Origin: Pelagophyceae sp. CCMP2097
Lineage: Eukaryota > Sar > Pelagophyceae
Length of the DNA: 18,189 nucleotides
Assembly (NCBI GenBank): GCA_026770575.1
Contig: MU657262.1
Span: 126,516 to 144,704, forward strand
Reading direction: 5' to 3'
Part shown: positions 7,523-17,100 of the stretch, in pieces
Numbering within the stretch: the stretch's first letter is position 1
How the letters are laid out: the number at the start of each line of letters is the position of its first letter
The notes under the pieces: generated by a model
Told to the model about the DNA's origin: nothing
Database searches by the model: none
What the model saw: only the letters and a program-made list of their open reading frames with translations
Translations under genes and position numbers: made by a program

Positions 7523-9277
7523 ATGCATCTCCAACAAAGGCCCTATCGGCGCGCGCTGCGGCTGTGCTGCCTCGTGTCGCTGTGTTTAGGCACGGAAGCA
7601 CCGCCGCCGCTTGGCGCGTCTTTCACGGCCGAGTCGCAGCGCGCTCTGGGCGCCGCGCGCGCCGCTTTACTGGTTTCGGCGCCGTCCCAAAGAGCCGCGC
7701 CTCAGAAGCTGGACGAGCGGAGAGTGCATCTACGTTTAAGTAGAGACGCACGCCAGGGCCAGTGCCACGCCCGCGCCCATCCAGAGACGTCCCCCTTCGA
7801 GCACGCGTCCTGGGCGAGTTTCCAGAAGCACGGCAAGGTGTTTTGCGCACCTCCGCCCGACGAGTTCAGGCCGGAGCACCTCCGCGGGCAGAACCTCACG
7901 AGGCTGACGTGCTTCTCCGACAAGGCAGACTTTGAACGCCCGACGTACTGCACGGCCCAGCACCTCTTCGGCGTCTGCCGCGGCGGCAACTCGGGCAAGG
8001 CCTGGGATCCGCCTCTTTTGGTGGCGGACGGGCCCGGCGCCGCGGCGAGGCGGGCTGCGCCGTGCAAGTGGCGCGCGTTTTGTGAGCCGACGGCCGCATT
8101 CCGCCAGTACCGCGCGACCCGCGGCGGCAAGTACCCTCGGGGCGACGCCTGGGGCGAAATCTTAAAGGTCGAGTGGCCGCCTCCTTTTGAAGACGAGTTG
8201 GACGCGCCTTTTGACGGCCGGAAGCATTATCTCGTCAACGGCGACTGCGCCTCGTCCACGTTCAACCCGGCGCACTGCATCGCCGACGTCGCCGTGGCCT
8301 ATGCCATGAAGAAGTCGGTCGGTTTGCTCGGCGACCGAGAGGACACGGTCATCGCGCTGGCCAACGGTTTCAACAACATCAAGCGAGGCACGCCCTTTTA
8401 CGACTTTTGGGACGCTTTAGCTGCGGAAGTGATCCCGCAGCCGGAGCAGGCGCGGTTCCGCCGCGTTTCGGCGGTGTTCTCGCCACCGTCGTTCTTAAGT
8501 CCGACGTGGCGTTCGAACCACGCCTGCGTCGGTAGAAGACTCTCGCCTCTCATCATCGACATGCAGCGCGACCTCGCGCCCAGACTCGATTCCGCCGCGC
8601 AGCCGCGCTGGGCCGAGTGGCTCGGCGATGAAGCGCGCCTCCAAAACGCAATTCGAGTCTCGCCCGCGCACACGTGGCCCCTCAATGTGGCGCCCGCGGG
8701 GGGATTCGTGCTCTTCGCGCTGCGCTGCGCGCCCGCGGGCGCAAAGGCGCTGCGGGCCATGCCGCAAAAGGAGCGGCCGAGGTGCATGTGGAACTTTAAC
8801 GAGCTCTGGCGAGCGACCAGGGACCGGCGCAAAGACCGCGTCCTCGACGAGAGCGCGGGACACTGGAGCGTGGAGCGGACGCGCGAAGAAATCGAATGCA
8901 TCCCGCGCTGCCTAGGTTCCCAAACCAGGCGCTGCTCGCCGTGCACCTGACACCGGCCATGGACTTTATGGCCCAGTACGCGCTCTACCGCCGCGCGCGC
9001 TTGGTCGTCGGCCTCCACGGAGGACAGCTCGGCCACGCGCTCTGGCTCCGTGCAACACCCGCGTTCGAGTCGGACCTCATGAGTAATGACAGAGTCGTGA
9101 GAGGGAGCAGAGGCTCCATGCAAGCTCTCATCGCGCGCTTCTCCCCGGTTGCGGAATGCGTTCGAACCGTCAGGCGACGATCAGGACCTCATCGAGATCG
9201 GCCACGACGGCGGCACGAACAATCCGTCCATGTTCGCAGGCATGGCAACGGCCGCCGGAGGCGGCTTCCGATGGTGA
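7523..9277 (+). CDS. GT61-like (DUF563) glycosyltransferase, divergent
   Basis: Exons 7523-8869, 8929-9082 and 9174-9277 join in phase to give 534 aa. The first ~26 residues (MHLQQRPYRRALRLCCLVSLCLGTEA) form a basic-hydrophobic signal peptide or Golgi anchor. The central part has FNPAHCIAD (247-255) where GT61 enzymes have N.YH...D. Near the C-terminus, ARLVVGLHGGQLGHALWL (H479) matches the family signature VVG.HGAGL.N.LF, and DLIEIGHDGG follows as expected. These enzymes use nucleotide sugars in the Golgi to modify glycoproteins or wall polysaccharides. The HGG and H-for-N changes make it an outlying member. The stop TGA overlaps a good donor (GTGAGG at 9274), so a longer spliced form is possible. 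The first donor (gtggag) is weak. Confidence 0.65.
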
Positions 9278-9404
9278 GGCGGCGGCCCGGGTCGTTTTTG
9301 AAAGAGCCGCGTCGTTTTCAAGAGAGCAGCGGCGAACGCCTTGCGTGTGGACCGATGCGACGGCCGAGTGCGAGATCCGTCGTAGGCTCGGATCACCTCT
9401 GCCG

Positions 9405-10271
9405 ATGACGAAGAAGAACGGCGGCGACGTGGTCGTCCAAGGGGTCGTCAACGACATGGACGAAATGCTCGGTGCGCCCAAACCCGGGCGGCCTCTCGTG
9501 TACGCTCGTGCATCCTGCGACGCCGTAGGCTTCAACACGAGTCGCCGGGCCGCGCGTCCGTCTCAGAGGGCCGACGCTCCGGCCTCCGCGGGCGACGGGC
9601 CGCGAGTCACCATCTCGGAGGGCCCCGCCGCGGGCGTCGACTACTCGTGCGCCGAAAAGGACGCGCGGCCGGCGGCGCGCGAACTCGCACGGCAGCCGCG
9701 TTTGTCCCTGGGGGGAAAACAGGTTATGGGCCCAGGGAAGAGAGAGTACGGAGACGAGCCGCGCCGGAGACGGGCGAGAAACCTCGGACCTTCATGGGGG
9801 TGCAAACGATTGCGTGCATCACACAAGCTAGAAGAAGGGGTTGGAAACCGGTCGTCCGAAACCGGTCGTCGCCGTCCGACGCTGAAACGGGACTCGTCGA
9901 AGCCGTCCGGCGCCAGGTCGGCATCTGCGTCATCAAGTGCCGGCGCACGACACGAAAGTGCGTCGCAAAACCCGTTGACGCGACCTTGTGAACAGCCGAC
10001 ATCAACACCTCAAGGCCGTGTTTGGCGCGCAGGGGCCCCGGATCGAGCTTTGGCGCCTTTGATCTTCGCGGGTAGGCCAACGGTCGTGCGCGATTCGTCC
10101 GACGCGGCGCGGCGCTGCGCGCGCGCCGTCAGCGTCTGCGCGGCTCACGAGGATTGCGACGTGGTCGACGTGAACAACCAAGGCACCTTTGCGACGTTGA
10201 AAGCGGCTCAAGCCGTCGACCCACCGCACAAATACGGCTGCCCGCCCGCGCCAGACGCCGGCGCCTGCTAA
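9405..10271 (+). CDS. Hypothetical protein with PAN-like Cys-rich C-terminus
   Basis: The frame is open from within the GT61-like gene to TAA at 10271; the first good ATG is at 9405 (MTKKNGGDVVVQGVVNDM), giving up to 288 aa. The last ~60 residues (RCARAVSVCAAHEDCDVVDV, then LKAAQ and a Cys-rich end) resemble the A..CA.AC..H..C pattern of PAN/Apple domains, which bind proteins or carbohydrates outside the cell. The middle (9660-10060) is Arg/Ser-rich and may contain introns: candidate introns are 9471-9530 (gtgcgc...gtag, length a multiple of three) and one ending at the acceptor near 10076. No signal peptide is seen at this start, so it may be the 3' part of a longer transcript. Confidence 0.4.
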   Translation: MTKKNGGDVVVQGVVNDMDEMLGAPKPGRPLVYARASCDAVGFNTSRRAARPSQRADAPASAGDGPRVTISEGPAAGVDYSCAEKDARPAARELARQPRLSLGGKQVMGPGKREYGDEPRRRRARNLGPSWGCKRLRASHKLEEGVGNRSSETGRRRPTLKRDSSKPSGARSASASSSAGARHESASQNPLTRPCEQPTSTPQGRVWRAGAPDRALAPLIFAGRPTVVRDSSDAARRCARAVSVCAAHEDCDVVDVNNQGTFATLKAAQAVDPPHKYGCPPAPDAGAC

Positions 10272-10495
10272 TGTGAATCCTGTGCTGTGACGGCTCCCGG
10301 CATACGTGCCTTGCCGAGAGTGACTCGTCGTGTGCCATCGTGCGGAGGAGCCTTATCCCTGCCGTGTCTGGCTTCCATCGACCGGCCCGAGGATGATGCA
10401 CCCGCGTGGGACCCGCCGCGCCCGTCCTCGTTGGAGCCTTCCTTTGGGGCGGTGGTCGTATAGCTATATAGAACCATCCTTTGGATTGTGAAGCG
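10272..10495. other. Convergent spacer (3' ends)
   Basis: It separates the ends of the PAN-like ORF (+) and the GT61 gene (-). It contains an AT-rich patch TATAGCTATATAG (10459-10471), possibly part of 3'-end formation. No gene is seen. Confidence 0.5.
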
Positions 10496-12598
10496 TCACA
10501 GACTCGACAGAGTCACGACTTCGCCCGGGACGTACGTCTGCGGCGGCGGCTCGCGCAGCACGCTGTCTGCCGCCGTCCAAGCCTCTTCGATGTACTCTCG
10601 GGCGGCGCCGAAACAAATGTCGTCGAGGGCCTCTCTTGAAACGTCGCCTGCGTGCATATAAAATCAACACCCGCTCCTCGGGCCTTTTGGCCAGTCGTCG
10701 ACAGGCAACATGTGCGCACCTCGCCACGTGGTGACTGCGCATCTCGCGATAGCGTCGGGCTGCGTCGCAGACACAAAGTCGTGGCCCAGCTCGCGGCCCT
10801 TACCGACGACGACGGCGCGCACGAAGCCGCCGCGCCGCGCGGCCGCAATGCGCCGGAACGTTAAAGTCGAAGCGCCCTTGGCCGCGTGCAGCTCGACCTG
10901 CGCACGTTTTGGAACTTTCGGAACGCGCTCCCAAGTCGACGCAGCAACGACGCGCCATGACGACGCCTTCCGCCGCGAAGAGGGCGTTGGAGCATCCCGC
11001 GCCGTGGAGGCCGACGACGATGTCGGCTTGGCGGAACATGTCCCACGTGGCTTGAGCGTCGGTTTTGCTCCAGTCGCAGCAAAGAATCGCTTCCTGAGCG
11101 CCCTGCCGCCGGAACGCGCCCAGAAGCAACTCTTGCTTGTCCTACAACGGCGGAGTCGTATAGTGAATGCGGTCTCTAGGGCCCAACGTCTGGTGGACTC
11201 ACGTCCGCGAGGAACCGGCCGTCGTTGTGGCGCCCTCGAGAAATGTAGACGACCACGGGATCCCGCTTCGCCGCCCGCGGCGCCGCCGGGCCCGTCGCGT
11301 AGTGCTGCGCGAGGCGATGGTGCAGCGCCTATGAGCGTCGCTCCCGGCAAGGCTCGAGCGGCCGCGGACCATGCATACTTAGCGATCAAGAAACGGACCA
11401 TGGTGAGTCCAACCGCCCTCTCGCCGTAATCGCCGTAGACGATGGACTCGCCGACGCCCCACGTCACGCGCTCGACGCGGCCTGGAGCACACAATCGCAA
11501 CTCCCGCGAGGGCCTCGAAAAGCCGCGGGAAGACGGCCGCACGGACCCGTGCTCTCGAGGCCTATGCGGGCCGGCGTCAGCGACGTGGCGTGCGGGGCTT
11601 GCAAAGCGCACCGGAGACGCGGCCCTCGAAGAGGATTTGGAGGAGGTCGAGCCACGCGACCGTGCCTGCAGAGACGTATGCAAGTCGGCGGCCAAAAGGA
11701 GACCTATGCGAGTCGGCGAAACCCGGCCGGGCGCACCTTTGAGCTTGAGGCGCTGCGGCAGCAGTACGACGAGCTCCGCCGGCGGGTCGCAGACGAGCGT
11801 GCGCTACGGGAGGCGGTGCGAGGGGCCTTCGACTGCGGGCAGGCTGGCCTTGGAAGCTGCCGGTCGCTCACGTTGTCGCATCCCGGCGCGTGGGCCATGG
11901 CCCAGGTGATGGGCAGGATGGAGTCGCAGATGAAGTGGTAGAGGTTCTTCGTCCGCGGCGGTGGCAGCACGAAGACGTGGGCGTTGCGCGGGGAACCAGC
12001 GGCGGCGACCATCGACAGCTGCGGCCGTTTCTTCGGCGACCGGCACGGCGGCGGCGGCTCCGGCCGGCAGCCCACAGCCGTCTGGTACGTGCGCAGCTTC
12101 TGTTCCGCGGCGGCTAAGATGTGGCGCTGCTCGGGCGTCGGCGGCGCTTCGGCGAAGACGTCGATGGAGAAACCGCCGCCGCGCAGCGCCAGCGACGCGT
12201 CGCGGAGCGTCGCGACGGTGCCCGCGACGGGCCGCGTGTAGTACCTGGCGTTCTACGTTCCGCGCGGCCGAGAAGAGCCGGTCGACGTACCTGGCGCCGC
12301 GCAGCCTGCGCGTCTCGTCTTCGCGCAGCTTGCGTTCTTTAGCGATATCAGCGTGCGCGCCGCGCTGCAGCAGCGCCGCGCCCGCGCGCGTCTCCCAGTG
12401 CTTATGGTACCTGCGTGGGTCCTCGCAGAGGGACTTCGCGAGGCGTATGCCAGTCGAAGCTCACGCCGAGATGGCTGGGTCAGGCATGCAGTTCCGAGCT
12501 TCGCAGATGGGCTCGATGACCTGCGCCTCGTGGAACCAGATGCGCGGCGCCTCGCCGCCGCAGCGGACGATCAGCGCCAATACACAGCCGAGGCGCAT
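10496..12598 (-). CDS. GT61-family glycosyltransferase, nine exons
   Basis: Exons in transcript order are 12598-12465, 12410-12291, 12244-11872, 11803-11737, 11481-11399, 11328-11203, 11141-10962, 10897-10720 and 10647-10496. All phases match and the total is 470 aa. MRLGCVLALIVRCGGEA is a signal peptide or anchor. GT61 (DUF563) signatures are clear: NLYHFICD (185-192, like N.YHW..D), a YISRGR segment (287-292), and ADIVVGLHGAGCSNALF with His347, followed directly by VELH. A Golgi glycosyltransferase acting on glycoproteins or wall polymers is expected; the acceptor sugar cannot be told. Most donors are ordinary (gtgagc, gtacgt, gtgcgc, gtgagt); the least certain joins are exon 5/6 (gtccgt) and 7/8 (gtcatg). 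The longest intron (255 nt) could hide a small exon. Confidence 0.85.
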
Positions 12599-12908
12599 GG
12601 CGCCCCAAGTAGTGCTGCGACCACTGACAGACAAGTCACTATCGCCGAAATTGGATTATCGCCGAAATTGGATTTTAGCGAAGGGTAGAAAAGCCGCGGC
12701 CGGCGACCCCCGGGCCCCGACTGCGTGTGACGCGAGGCGCGGGCCGGCTCGTTGTCGACGACGGGCTTGGCGGCGAGCACGTCCGAGAACCTTCGAGCTT
12801 CGACCGGCGGAGAGCGGCCCGGTAAGTGCGCAGCTCTGTGAAGGAGGAGCTCGAATAGCGAGACGTCGAGCGACCAGCGCGATTCGTAGGCCCGGCATCC
12901 ACGACACC
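12599..12908. other. Divergent intergenic region, GT61 (-) / MYND-RING-Sel1 (+)
   Basis: It should contain both promoters. It carries a perfect 17-bp tandem repeat at 12641-12674, close to the GT61 start. On the minus strand between ~12740 and 12890 a frame reads like coding sequence (VEARRFSDVLAAKPVVDNEP), but I could not attach it to a gene; it may be a gene remnant. Confidence 0.45.
12641..12674. repeat. 17-bp perfect tandem repeat
   Basis: ATCGCCGAAATTGGATT occurs at 12641-12657 and 12658-12674, 43 bp upstream of the GT61 start codon (minus strand). It could be a duplicated promoter element. Confidence 0.95.
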
Positions 12909-13951
12909 ATGGGGGACGCACCAGAAGAAGCTGGCGGTTAAAAGCCGTGATGCGTCTGCGACGCGCCGGGCGGCAAGCACTGCACCAAGTGCAAGTCGCG
13001 GCACTACTGCTCCAAGGCGTGCCAGCTCGTCTACTGGAAGGAGCGCGGGCACAAGGCGGCGTGCAGGCAGATGGCCGGCTCCTCGACGCACTCATGCCGG
13101 CGAAGAAGCCCAAGGAGGAGCCCGACATCGTCGAGGACGTCGCGCCGGCAGCTGGTTTAAAGGCGGCGCCGCGCTTATCGGCTGTTCCGACGGCAAAGCC
13201 GGACGCCAAGGCCAGCGCGCTGAATGACGACGCGCCGGACTGGCGCGGCACGTGCGCCATCTGCTTCGACCTGCTTCCAGTCGAACTTAAAAGGCAAGCA
13301 TTCTACGAGTGCTGCTGCAAGAAGATTTGCGCGGAATGCCACTTCAAGTGCCGGCAGCACGACGACCGCTGCCCGCTCTGCCGAGCGCTAGCCTGGAAGT
13401 CGCCTGCCGAGTGGGTGCGCCGCGTGCAGGAGCACGTGGACAATGGCAATGCCGAGGCGCAGATCATGCTCGGCAACGAGTACAAAACTGGTGGCATGGG
13501 CCTCAAGAAGAGCTTTAAGCGATCGGTCCGGATGTACGAGCTCGCTGCGGCGCAAGGCAATGTTCGAGGTCAAGTGAAATTAGGATGCTCTTATGAGAGT
13601 GGCGATGGCGTCAAAATTGACTACAAGGCCGCCGCGCAGTGGTACCGACGCGCGGTCGAGCAAGGCTATCCCGCCGCGCAATTCAATCTCGGCCTGCTGT
13701 TCGCCAACGGCAATGGCGTGGCGCAGTCGTACGACGAAGCCGTGAAGTGGTGGCGGCTTGCCGCGGCGCAGGGCCACGCGGAAGCGCTTTACAGCCTCGG
13801 TGTTTGTTACGCGAAGGGTCGGGGCGTGCCGCAGGACTTGCACGAGGCGCTGCGCCTCTTCAGGCGCGCCGCGGCCAAGGGGTGCGCCGGCGCTGCGGCG
13901 GCCGAAAAGCTCGCAGTGCAACTCGCGGCGCGCTCTGGCCGACCGACGTGA
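12909..13951 (+). pseudogene. MYND-RING-Sel1 protein gene with disrupted 5' part
   Basis: An ATG in good context at 12909 starts MGDAPEEAGG, followed in the same frame by TAA and TGA, then by a MYND zinc finger from 12951 (CVCDAPGGKHCTKCKSRHYC, then SKACQ and HKAAC). At about 13065-13085 the frame must shift by one base, with no intron visible, into a clean frame to TGA at 13951. From the ATG at 13094 that frame gives 285 aa: an unusual RING-like finger (residues 54-96; CAICF, ECCCKKICAEC, CPLC) and four Sel1 repeats (~118-265), e.g. AQFNLGLLFANGNGVAQSYD. The MYND-RING-Sel1 order suggests a ubiquitin-ligase or adaptor protein. The downstream ORF is intact and might still be made from 13094; sequencing error is the alternative to decay. 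Confidence 0.7.
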
Positions 13952-14150
13952 CCGCCGCCTGTCGATTCACGAATCGTACCCCGACCACTAATCGCATCTT
14001 GGCGTTGAAAGGAGGTCCCGGCACCCGTCCCTATCCGGCGGCAGGCACGTGGGCTGAATTGGAAGCTTATTGAAGGGTGGTCGTGCGGTGGATGAATTTG
14101 AATCGCGGCTCGCGGCGCGCCTTTTGTGTCGCCGCTGGAAAAGAGGGCGG
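13952..14150. other. Convergent spacer
   Basis: It lies between the Sel1-type gene (+) and the annexin gene (-). A 14-bp inverted repeat CGATTCACGAATCG (13963-13976) sits just after the stop and might help 3'-end formation. No gene is seen. Confidence 0.5.
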
Positions 14151-17100
14151 CTACCACGCCTCGTCCTCGAAGCAGCAGAGGTCGCCGCCGTTTTCCAAAG
14201 GCCCGAGGTGTCCGGGCCCAACGAGGCCGCGGCCCGCGGCGACGCCGATCATGAAGATGACCTGCCTCTTGCGGCGCTCGCCTTGGACCTTTGTGACGTC
14301 GCGCACGCGCCCATCCTTGATCAGCACGGCGGCGCGGCCGCGGCGCTCGTGCCTGTCGAGCTTCTTCTGCGCGCGCTTGCGGCGATGGTAATGGTCAGTC
14401 TCGATGCCACCCCGATCGCGCTCGACCTTGATGATGACGTAATCATCTCCGTCGTCGTCATCGTCGTCCTCGTCATCCTCGTCGCCGCCCTCGTCGTCGC
14501 CGTCGTCGTTGAAGATGCCGAGTTCGCCGTCGTCGTCGAGCGGCCCCAAGTCACAGGCGCCCTTGCCGTGGGCTACACCGATGAGGAACGTGACAACGCG
14601 CGGCGCGCCCGTGAACCGCCGCACGCAGCCGCCCTCGGTGACGACGCAGGAGAGGCCCCGGCCGCGGACGGCGCGGAAGCGCTGCGCGGCCTCGCGCTTC
14701 GACTCGCAGTCAAAGACTCGGATCAAGTCTCCACCGCGCGACGTCGAAACGACGCGGATCGCAGCACCGTCCTCGGGCCAGTCAAAACTGTCCACCGCTT
14801 CCTCGGCCGCGGCGGCCGCCTAGGCATGTGTGTGCGCGCGCGCACGCCGGGTTCCATCCAACGCACCTCGGCCTCGGCCCTCGCCGCCGCCGCCTCGGCT
14901 TGTGCCGCGGCCTCGGCTTCCGCCTCGGCCTGTGCCGCCGCCTCAGCTTCCGCCTCGGCCTCGGCCCTCGTCGCAGCCGCCGCCTCGGCCTGTGCCGCCG
15001 CCTCAGCTTCCGCCTCGGCCTCGGCCCTCGTCGCAGCCGCCGCCTCGGCCTGTGCCGCGGCCTCGGCCTCGGCCTCGGCCTCGGCCCTCGCCGAGGCCGC
15101 CGCCTCGGCCTCGGCTTGCGCCGCCGCCTCGGCTTCCGCCTCGGCCGCCGCCGCACCATCATCCTTGTCCGCCTGCGAGTGAGTGCATTGACTCAAAGAA
15201 CGTTATCAAAGGGCGTTAGCCACGCACGTCGTTGGGCGGCGGCGGCGGGTGGGCCTTTTCCTCCTCGTCGAAAGCTTCGGGGAGGACGACGGTGCCGTCT
15301 GGCTCGGCGAGCGTGTCCGGGAGCGTGATCCACGCCACGGCGGCTCGCTTGTAGTTGCCCGAGCACTCGGAAACAATGTCGTCGTGCAGCGCGCGCCCAT
15401 ACTTGGCGTCGTACGACGCCGCGATGCGCTTCACGTCGTACTTGTCGTGCGACCCGACGATTCGACACACGGCGCGGTCCGACGTGCCCAGGCCCGCAAA
15501 CGCCACCTTGAGGCGCATTGCGTACCACTCCCACGGCGGCAGCAGCAGCGCCAAGAGGCCTACAAACGCCCCATCGACGCGCGCAAAGGCCGCCCAAAAG
15601 GGCGCGCGCCGCGGGCCCGCATCGCAGAGGCCCGCGTTTGAGGCCTCTTTTTTTGCGGGGGGCTCCGTCCCTCAACTTTTGAGAGGGGGGGGCTCACCGA
15701 GCTTGAGGTTGCCCGACATTTCGCTCTCGATGAGCGAGGCGAGCGACGCGTCGTACTTGTTCTCGTAGGCGGTCTTGATGGCGATGTTCTGCTGGGGCGA
15801 CGCGGTGGCGAGGATGTTGATGAACGTGGCCTCGTCCGTGCCCGAGCCCCGCGCCGCCACGTGCAAAGCGTCGGCCTGGTCCGCGGCCGCGGCCTCGTCT
15901 GCCTCGCCGGCCTCGTCGCGGTCGCCCTTGAGCAGCGCGAGGCACAGCTGTTCGTTGGCGCCGTGGAGCTCGGACGCGAGGCGGTCCACCAACGACGAAT
16001 CGTGCCGCGCCTCCCACTGCGCCTTGCCCGCGCGGACGCGGGCCTGGGACCGGCCCACGAGGAACTCGATGATGGCCATGCCATCGGCGCCGAGGCCGTC
16101 CATGGCAGAGTCGAGGAGCATGACGTCGCACTCCTCGGGCGTCGAGACGACGTACGTCAGCAAAAGCTTGTACCTGAGGAGGCATGAGGGTTTTAATTTA
16201 TATCTACGGCGTCCGTCGCAAAGCGGCCTCTTACCAGCCGCTCGTCTCGGATTTGAGGCGGTCGACGAGGCGCTCGCCGCGCTTGGCGTGGTACGCGACG
16301 GCCACCTTGCGCAGGTGCGGCTTGGCGCGGCAGCACAGCGCGGTGATGAGGTCCGTATCGTTAGTTCCGAGGCCCGCGCACGCCGCGTACACGACGTCGG
16401 CGTCGGATGCCGCGAGGCGCGTGCCGAGCGCGCCGTGCTCCGCCACGAGCGCGTCGAGCGTCTGCGTGAGCTCGTCGACGCCGTCGTCGGCGCCGACGGC
16501 GCGCTGCGTCCGCGCGTCGAGGCACTCGCTCTGCGCCTTGATCCAGGCGATGGAGGCGTTGAGGAAGCGGCCCGAGATTTCGGCGTGCAGCGCGTCGCTC
16601 AGCGTGCGGTTGTACTTGTATTCGTACGCCTCACACACCGTCGTGACCGAAGGGCTCGTCGCGCAGTCGAGGCCCGCGAGCCTGCGTCAAAACGGTCCAC
16701 CGCCCGGGGGAAGCGCGGGCGGGAAGGGCTTTGGCACGTCGGGAAGCGGCGGCCGCGACCGGCGTGTCACGACTCAATCATCACTCCGTCGTTGCGTGAC
16801 GGGTTGCCCCGACTCGCATCCTTGACGCGGCTGGCGCACAGGCGCACGAGGATGTTCTCCGACGCGCCAAAGCCCTTCATGGCCTTTTCCAGGCGCATAG
16901 CGATGAACATTTCCGGCTTGTCGAGCAGCGAGGTTAAACCTGCCGCGGCGCGTCATCCAAAGGGCGCTGCAAAGGCATCGCGGCGCACCGAGGTAGAACT
17001 TGGCGCCGCACTTGGCCTGGAGCGCCTTGGCGAGGGACTTGCCGTGCTCCTTTTCGTAGAGCGCAGCGACGCACTTGTTCTCGGCCCACGTGGCGGTTGC

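Noticed and set aside
11549..11941. Plus-strand ORF with a coiled-coil-like LEALRQQYDELRRRVADERA segment
   Set aside because: It overlaps GT61 exons 3 and 4 in antisense; the GT61 reading has family motifs and consistent introns.
14931..15060. CRISPR-like array
   Set aside because: The repeats are directly adjacent coding units without unique spacers.
14782..15162. Arg/Pro-rich minus-strand ORF starting with a real ATG (MMVRRRPRRKP...)
   Set aside because: It is another frame of the Ala/Glu exon, which has good splice phases on both sides; not fully excluded, but a homopolymer-like basic protein is unlikely.
14070..15182. 370-aa plus-strand open frame with Ala/Ser repeats
   Set aside because: It is the complement of the Ala/Glu repeat and the Asp-rich linker; repeat units without stops keep every frame open.
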